Shown here: positions 5,781-7,614 of the stretch, one piece after another
Layout: every line of letters starts with the position of its first letter
Position numbering within the stretch: the first letter of the stretch is position 1
NCBI GenBank assembly: GCA_017617145.1
Contig: JAFZWX010000078.1
Coordinates: 1-7,614, forward strand
DNA: 7,614 nucleotides
Direction of reading: 5' to 3'
Origin: Treponema sp.
GTDB lineage: Bacteria; Spirochaetota; Spirochaetia; Treponematales; Treponemataceae
The notes under the pieces: model-generated
Seen by the model: only the letters and a program-made list of their open reading frames with translations
The model's database searches: none
What the model was told of the DNA's origin: nothing
Program-made: the position numbers and the translations under genes

Positions 5781-6823
5781 TCGTCGTTTTCATCTGCACT
5801 CATAATGGAACCTATGAATGCTCCACCTTTTTGATAACCACTGGCAGTTAATGTAATTGTTTTTGTTTGTTCATTGATTGAATAATCGTCTGGCGGTGTT
5901 ACTCCCGTTACTTGAATAAAGCCGTTCAAAATTTTACTTGGTAACATTATTACTAAATCTTCCTCTTCGTCAGTATTACCATCACCATCTTTATCATACA
6001 CAACTATATAACATGATGATAAATCTATACTATTTGGATTTTCATAAATCTCGAACAGCGTCTTAATAACTGTATATTTAGTGTAACCGTCTGTTTTTAA
6101 TGAAATTGTTTTTCCATTTATAGTATAATCTTGACGCTCCTCTAAAAATTCAGAAAAACTTTCAAATTCTTTTTCATTAAGCGTTTCCAAAGTTTCGTCG
6201 CCGTAAACAATTGTATATTCAGTATCTGAGGCATTTGTTCCGTTATTATTTGTTGAACTGTCTGATGAATTAGAATTACCACCAGAAGTTTTCATGAGAT
6301 AGTATTTTGATGTCTCTGAATAATCTTCATCTGACCATTCCTCTGTCCAAGTATATTTTGATTTGTTTTCATTTGTTTTAAGACTTGAACGTGATTGTGA
6401 TTGAATAGGAAATTCATAAACAGAAGCATGTTCGTTTACTTCTGCAAGTTCTTCACTTGTGTAGTCTTTAGTTCCCGAATATGTATATGTGTTTCCACTA
6501 ATAACATAGCCGGCCTGTTTTGCTTCTTCTATCTCTTCTTGTGTTGCATCTGCAGGGATTGTTCCGGAGTAATTCCCTGAACTTGTAATTTTTGTGTAAA
6601 CAAGTTTTGTAGCATTTTCTGAAACAGTAAAATATTTAACTGTAATAGAGCTGTCACCATCAGAATCTGTTGAAACCTTTTTATACACCCAGTTACCATC
6701 GCTGAGTTCAATACTGGCAGCGGCTACAGTTGTGTCATCAGCAGAAAACAGTGGCTCTGATGAAGCTGCAGAAGAACCGTTGTCACCAGTTCCATTTGCA
6801 CAACTAAAGAACAGTGCAGCCAT
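5777..6823 (-). CDS. Putative lipoprotein of unknown family, 5' end interrupted
   Basis: Open frame of 348 residues from the first ATG after an in-frame stop. It begins [11 protein letters not shown], which is the tail of a lipoprotein signal peptide with a spirochaete-like lipobox (LFFSC). The mature part is rich in Ser, Asn, Thr, Asp and Tyr, with a low-complexity Ser/Asn/Gly/Thr linker (about 182-200). Residues 277-288 ([12 protein letters not shown]) fit the EF-hand-type calcium loop pattern of Asp at 1, 3 and 5, Gly at 6 and Glu at 12. I recognise no family. If translated from this ATG, the leader has only seven residues before the Cys and no basic start, so export is doubtful. The full-length ancestral gene starts at 6859. 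Its stop overlaps the rlpA stop, tail to tail. It may be a pseudogene, or the product may be made by reinitiation. Confidence 0.6.
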   Translation of the reverse strand: MAALFFSCANGTGDNGSSAASSEPLFSADDTTVAAASIELSDGNWVYKKVSTDSDGDSSITVKYFTVSENATKLVYTKITSSGNYSGTIPADATQEEIEEAKQAGYVISGNTYTYSGTKDYTSEELAEVNEHASVYEFPIQSQSRSSLKTNENKSKYTWTEEWSDEDYSETSKYYLMKTSGGNSNSSDSSTNNNGTNASDTEYTIVYGDETLETLNEKEFESFSEFLEERQDYTINGKTISLKTDGYTKYTVIKTLFEIYENPNSIDLSSCYIVVYDKDGDGNTDEEEDLVIMLPSKILNGFIQVTGVTPPDDYSINEQTKTITLTASGYQKGGAFIGSIMSADENDD

Positions 6824-6859
6824 TAATAATAAACCTGATAATTAAAATAGTTTTTTCAT
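6824..6859 (-). pseudogene. Severed signal-peptide start of the lipoprotein gene (TAA at codon 6)
   Basis: An ATG at 6859-6857 opens MKKLF, then TAA at 6844-6842, then [14 protein letters not shown] in the same frame. Without the stop this would be an ideal lipoprotein leader: two Lys, a Leu-rich core, and Cys. AAGGAG lies five bases before this ATG, and a full promoter lies further upstream, so this was clearly the original start. One base change (for example TTA or TCA to TAA) explains the break. No alternative start codon lies between the stop and ATG 6823. Sequencing error is a possible explanation. Confidence 0.75.
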
Positions 6860-6864
6860 AAAAT

Positions 6865-6870
6865 CTCCTT
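6865..6870 (-). promoter_or_regulatory. Ribosome binding site for the ancestral lipoprotein start
   Basis: AAGGAG on the minus strand (6870 to 6865) is spaced five bases from the ATG at 6859. The ATG at 6823, which opens the surviving frame, has only a weak AGG about ten bases before it. Confidence 0.75.
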
Positions 6871-6889
6871 AAACTAAAAAATTTCTTAA

Positions 6890-6919
6890 ATTATAACCCT
6901 CCCTATAAACAGTTGTCAA
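6890..6919 (-). promoter_or_regulatory. Consensus sigma-70 promoter of the lipoprotein gene
   Basis: On the minus strand TTGACA (6919 to 6914) and TATAAT (6895 to 6890) are both perfect hexamers, with an 18-bp spacer. The predicted start near 6883 gives a leader of about 24 bases to the ATG at 6859. An intact strong promoter ahead of a broken frame points to recent damage or a non-standard role. Confidence 0.8.
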
Positions 6920-6933
6920 ACTTTTTTGAAAGG

Positions 6934-6962
6934 ACTGTGTCCGCTGTGCCCTAACAGTGCCC
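6934..6962 (-). repeat. Three imperfect 9-bp repeats upstream of the promoter
   Basis: On the minus strand GGGCACTGT (6962-6954), GGGCACAGC (6951-6943) and GGACACAGT (6942-6934) follow one another, about 50 to 80 bases upstream of the predicted lipoprotein transcript start. The position suits activator sites. No known regulator motif is recognised. The rest of the 6860-7034 gap holds the promoter, this cluster and the gdhA terminator. Confidence 0.45.
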
Positions 6963-6985
6963 ACATCTGAAAATGCTTGTTAAAT

Positions 6986-7017
6986 AAAAAAAGACTGCCC
7001 GTGTGGACAGTCTTTTT
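6986..7017 (-). terminator. Intrinsic terminator of gdhA
   Basis: Eight-base arms at 6993-7000 and 7005-7012 enclose a 4-base loop, and a run of seven A at 6986-6992 reads as seven U on the minus strand. In minus-strand RNA one position is a G-U wobble, so the stem is fully paired. In plus-strand RNA the same position is a C-A mismatch. The hairpin is therefore built for the minus direction. It lies 18 bases after the gdhA stop codon. Confidence 0.88.
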
Positions 7018-7034
7018 GACGAAGTGTTGTTATA

Positions 7035-7614
7035 TTATACTAATCCCTGAGCAACCATTGCGTTGGCAACTTTTACGAAACCTGCAATGTTGGCACCAGC
7101 AACGTAGTTAACCCACTTGCCATCTTTAGCACCAAACTTAACAGCAGTGTTGTAAGCATTGTCGTGGATATTGATCATGATGTTGTGGAGTTTTTCATCA
7201 ACTTCAGCAGCAGACCATGCAAGGCGTTCACTGTTCTGGCTCATTTCAAGACCAGATGTTGCAACACCACCGGCGTTAGAAGCTTTTCCTGGAGCATACA
7301 AAATCTTAGCAGCGAGGAACTTGTTTACAGCGTCGATGTTAGAAGGCATGTTAGCACCTTCTGCAACGAGCTTACATCCGTTCTTCAAGAGCTTGTCTGC
7401 ATCGGCACCAAGAAGTTCGTTCTGTGTAGCACATGGGAATGCGCAGTCACACTTAACTTCCCAAACCTTCTTTCCTGCAAAGTACTTAGCTTCTGGGAAC
7501 TTCTTAACATATTCAGAAATACGACCGCGTTTAACTGTCTTAAGATTCTTAACCCAGTCAAGCTTCTTCTGTGTAATTCCGTCTTTATCGTAAATGTATC
7601 CGTCTGAGTCAGAA
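7035..7614 (-). CDS. gdhA: Glutamate dehydrogenase, C-terminal part (partial)
   Basis: The frame is open from the window edge to TAA at 7035-7037 and gives the last 192 residues; the 5' part lies outside. The product belongs to the hexameric GdhA family, which interconverts glutamate and 2-oxoglutarate plus ammonia using NAD(P)H in the cytoplasm, usually for ammonium assimilation. Landmarks of the coenzyme-binding and C-terminal region are SDSDGYIYDKDGI near the start of the fragment, CAFPCATQNEL, LVAEGANMPSN, KASNAGGVATSGLEMSQNSERL and the final GANIAGFVKVANAMVAQGLV. It is a near-textbook match. Codons look biased as in a highly expressed gene. A good terminator follows. Cofactor preference (NADH or NADPH) cannot be decided from this part. 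Confidence 0.96.
   Translation of the reverse strand, partial: SDSDGYIYDKDGITQKKLDWVKNLKTVKRGRISEYVKKFPEAKYFAGKKVWEVKCDCAFPCATQNELLGADADKLLKNGCKLVAEGANMPSNIDAVNKFLAAKILYAPGKASNAGGVATSGLEMSQNSERLAWSAAEVDEKLHNIMINIHDNAYNTAVKFGAKDGKWVNYVAGANIAGFVKVANAMVAQGLV

Noticed and set aside
6910..6937. Imperfect inverted repeat CAGT...TCAAA / TTTGA...ACTG overlapping the lipoprotein -35
   Set aside because: The arms pair only in short blocks with unequal spacing around a T run; too weak to call an operator.
7159..7607. Two long plus-strand open frames opposite gdhA
   Set aside because: Both are shadows of the strongly conserved minus-strand gdhA coding sequence; no start signal or family resemblance.

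Overview
The window looks like a chromosomal segment of an AT-rich spirochaete, most probably a gut- or rumen-type Treponema. This is inferred from recalled gene types and from GLTR...RVKPEGD-type palindromic inserts inside a gene. It was not tested by any search.

Region 1 (1-4368, + strand) starts with about 140 bases of regulatory DNA. It holds a 23-bp tandem repeat that duplicates a TGATATAAT extended -10, then a strong TTGACA/TATATT promoter whose spacer carries an 8-bp inverted repeat. A HicA/HicB toxin-antitoxin pair follows, joined by an ATGA overlap. Six bases after hicB begins a 1201-residue glycoside hydrolase family 2 enzyme with no visible ribosome binding site of its own. The three genes therefore look co-transcribed. 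The GH2 gene carries a palindromic repeat element inserted in frame in an N-terminal beta domain, with tandem duplications on both sides, and a probable second repeat-derived insert in a C-terminal Ig-like domain.

Region 2 (4378-5780) holds a divergent pair: a LURP-one-related (LOR) barrel protein on the minus strand and an RlpA-like lytic transglycosylase with a SPOR domain on the plus strand. The LOR gene converges on the GH2 gene with a 9-bp gap.

Region 3 (5777-7034, minus strand) holds a Ser/Asn/Thr-rich putative lipoprotein of unknown family. It has a near-consensus sigma-70 promoter and a good Shine-Dalgarno sequence, but a TAA stop interrupts its signal peptide at codon 6, so it is a candidate recent pseudogene. 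Its 3' end overlaps the rlpA stop codon by 4 bp.

Region 4 (6986-7614, minus strand) is the 3' end of a glutamate dehydrogenase gene (gdhA), followed by a clear intrinsic terminator.

No rRNA, tRNA, CRISPR array or complete insertion sequence was seen. The most unusual features are the in-frame palindromic element that encodes nearly the same peptide on both strands, the broken lipoprotein leader behind an intact promoter, and the toxin-antitoxin pair that appears to control a carbohydrate-active enzyme.
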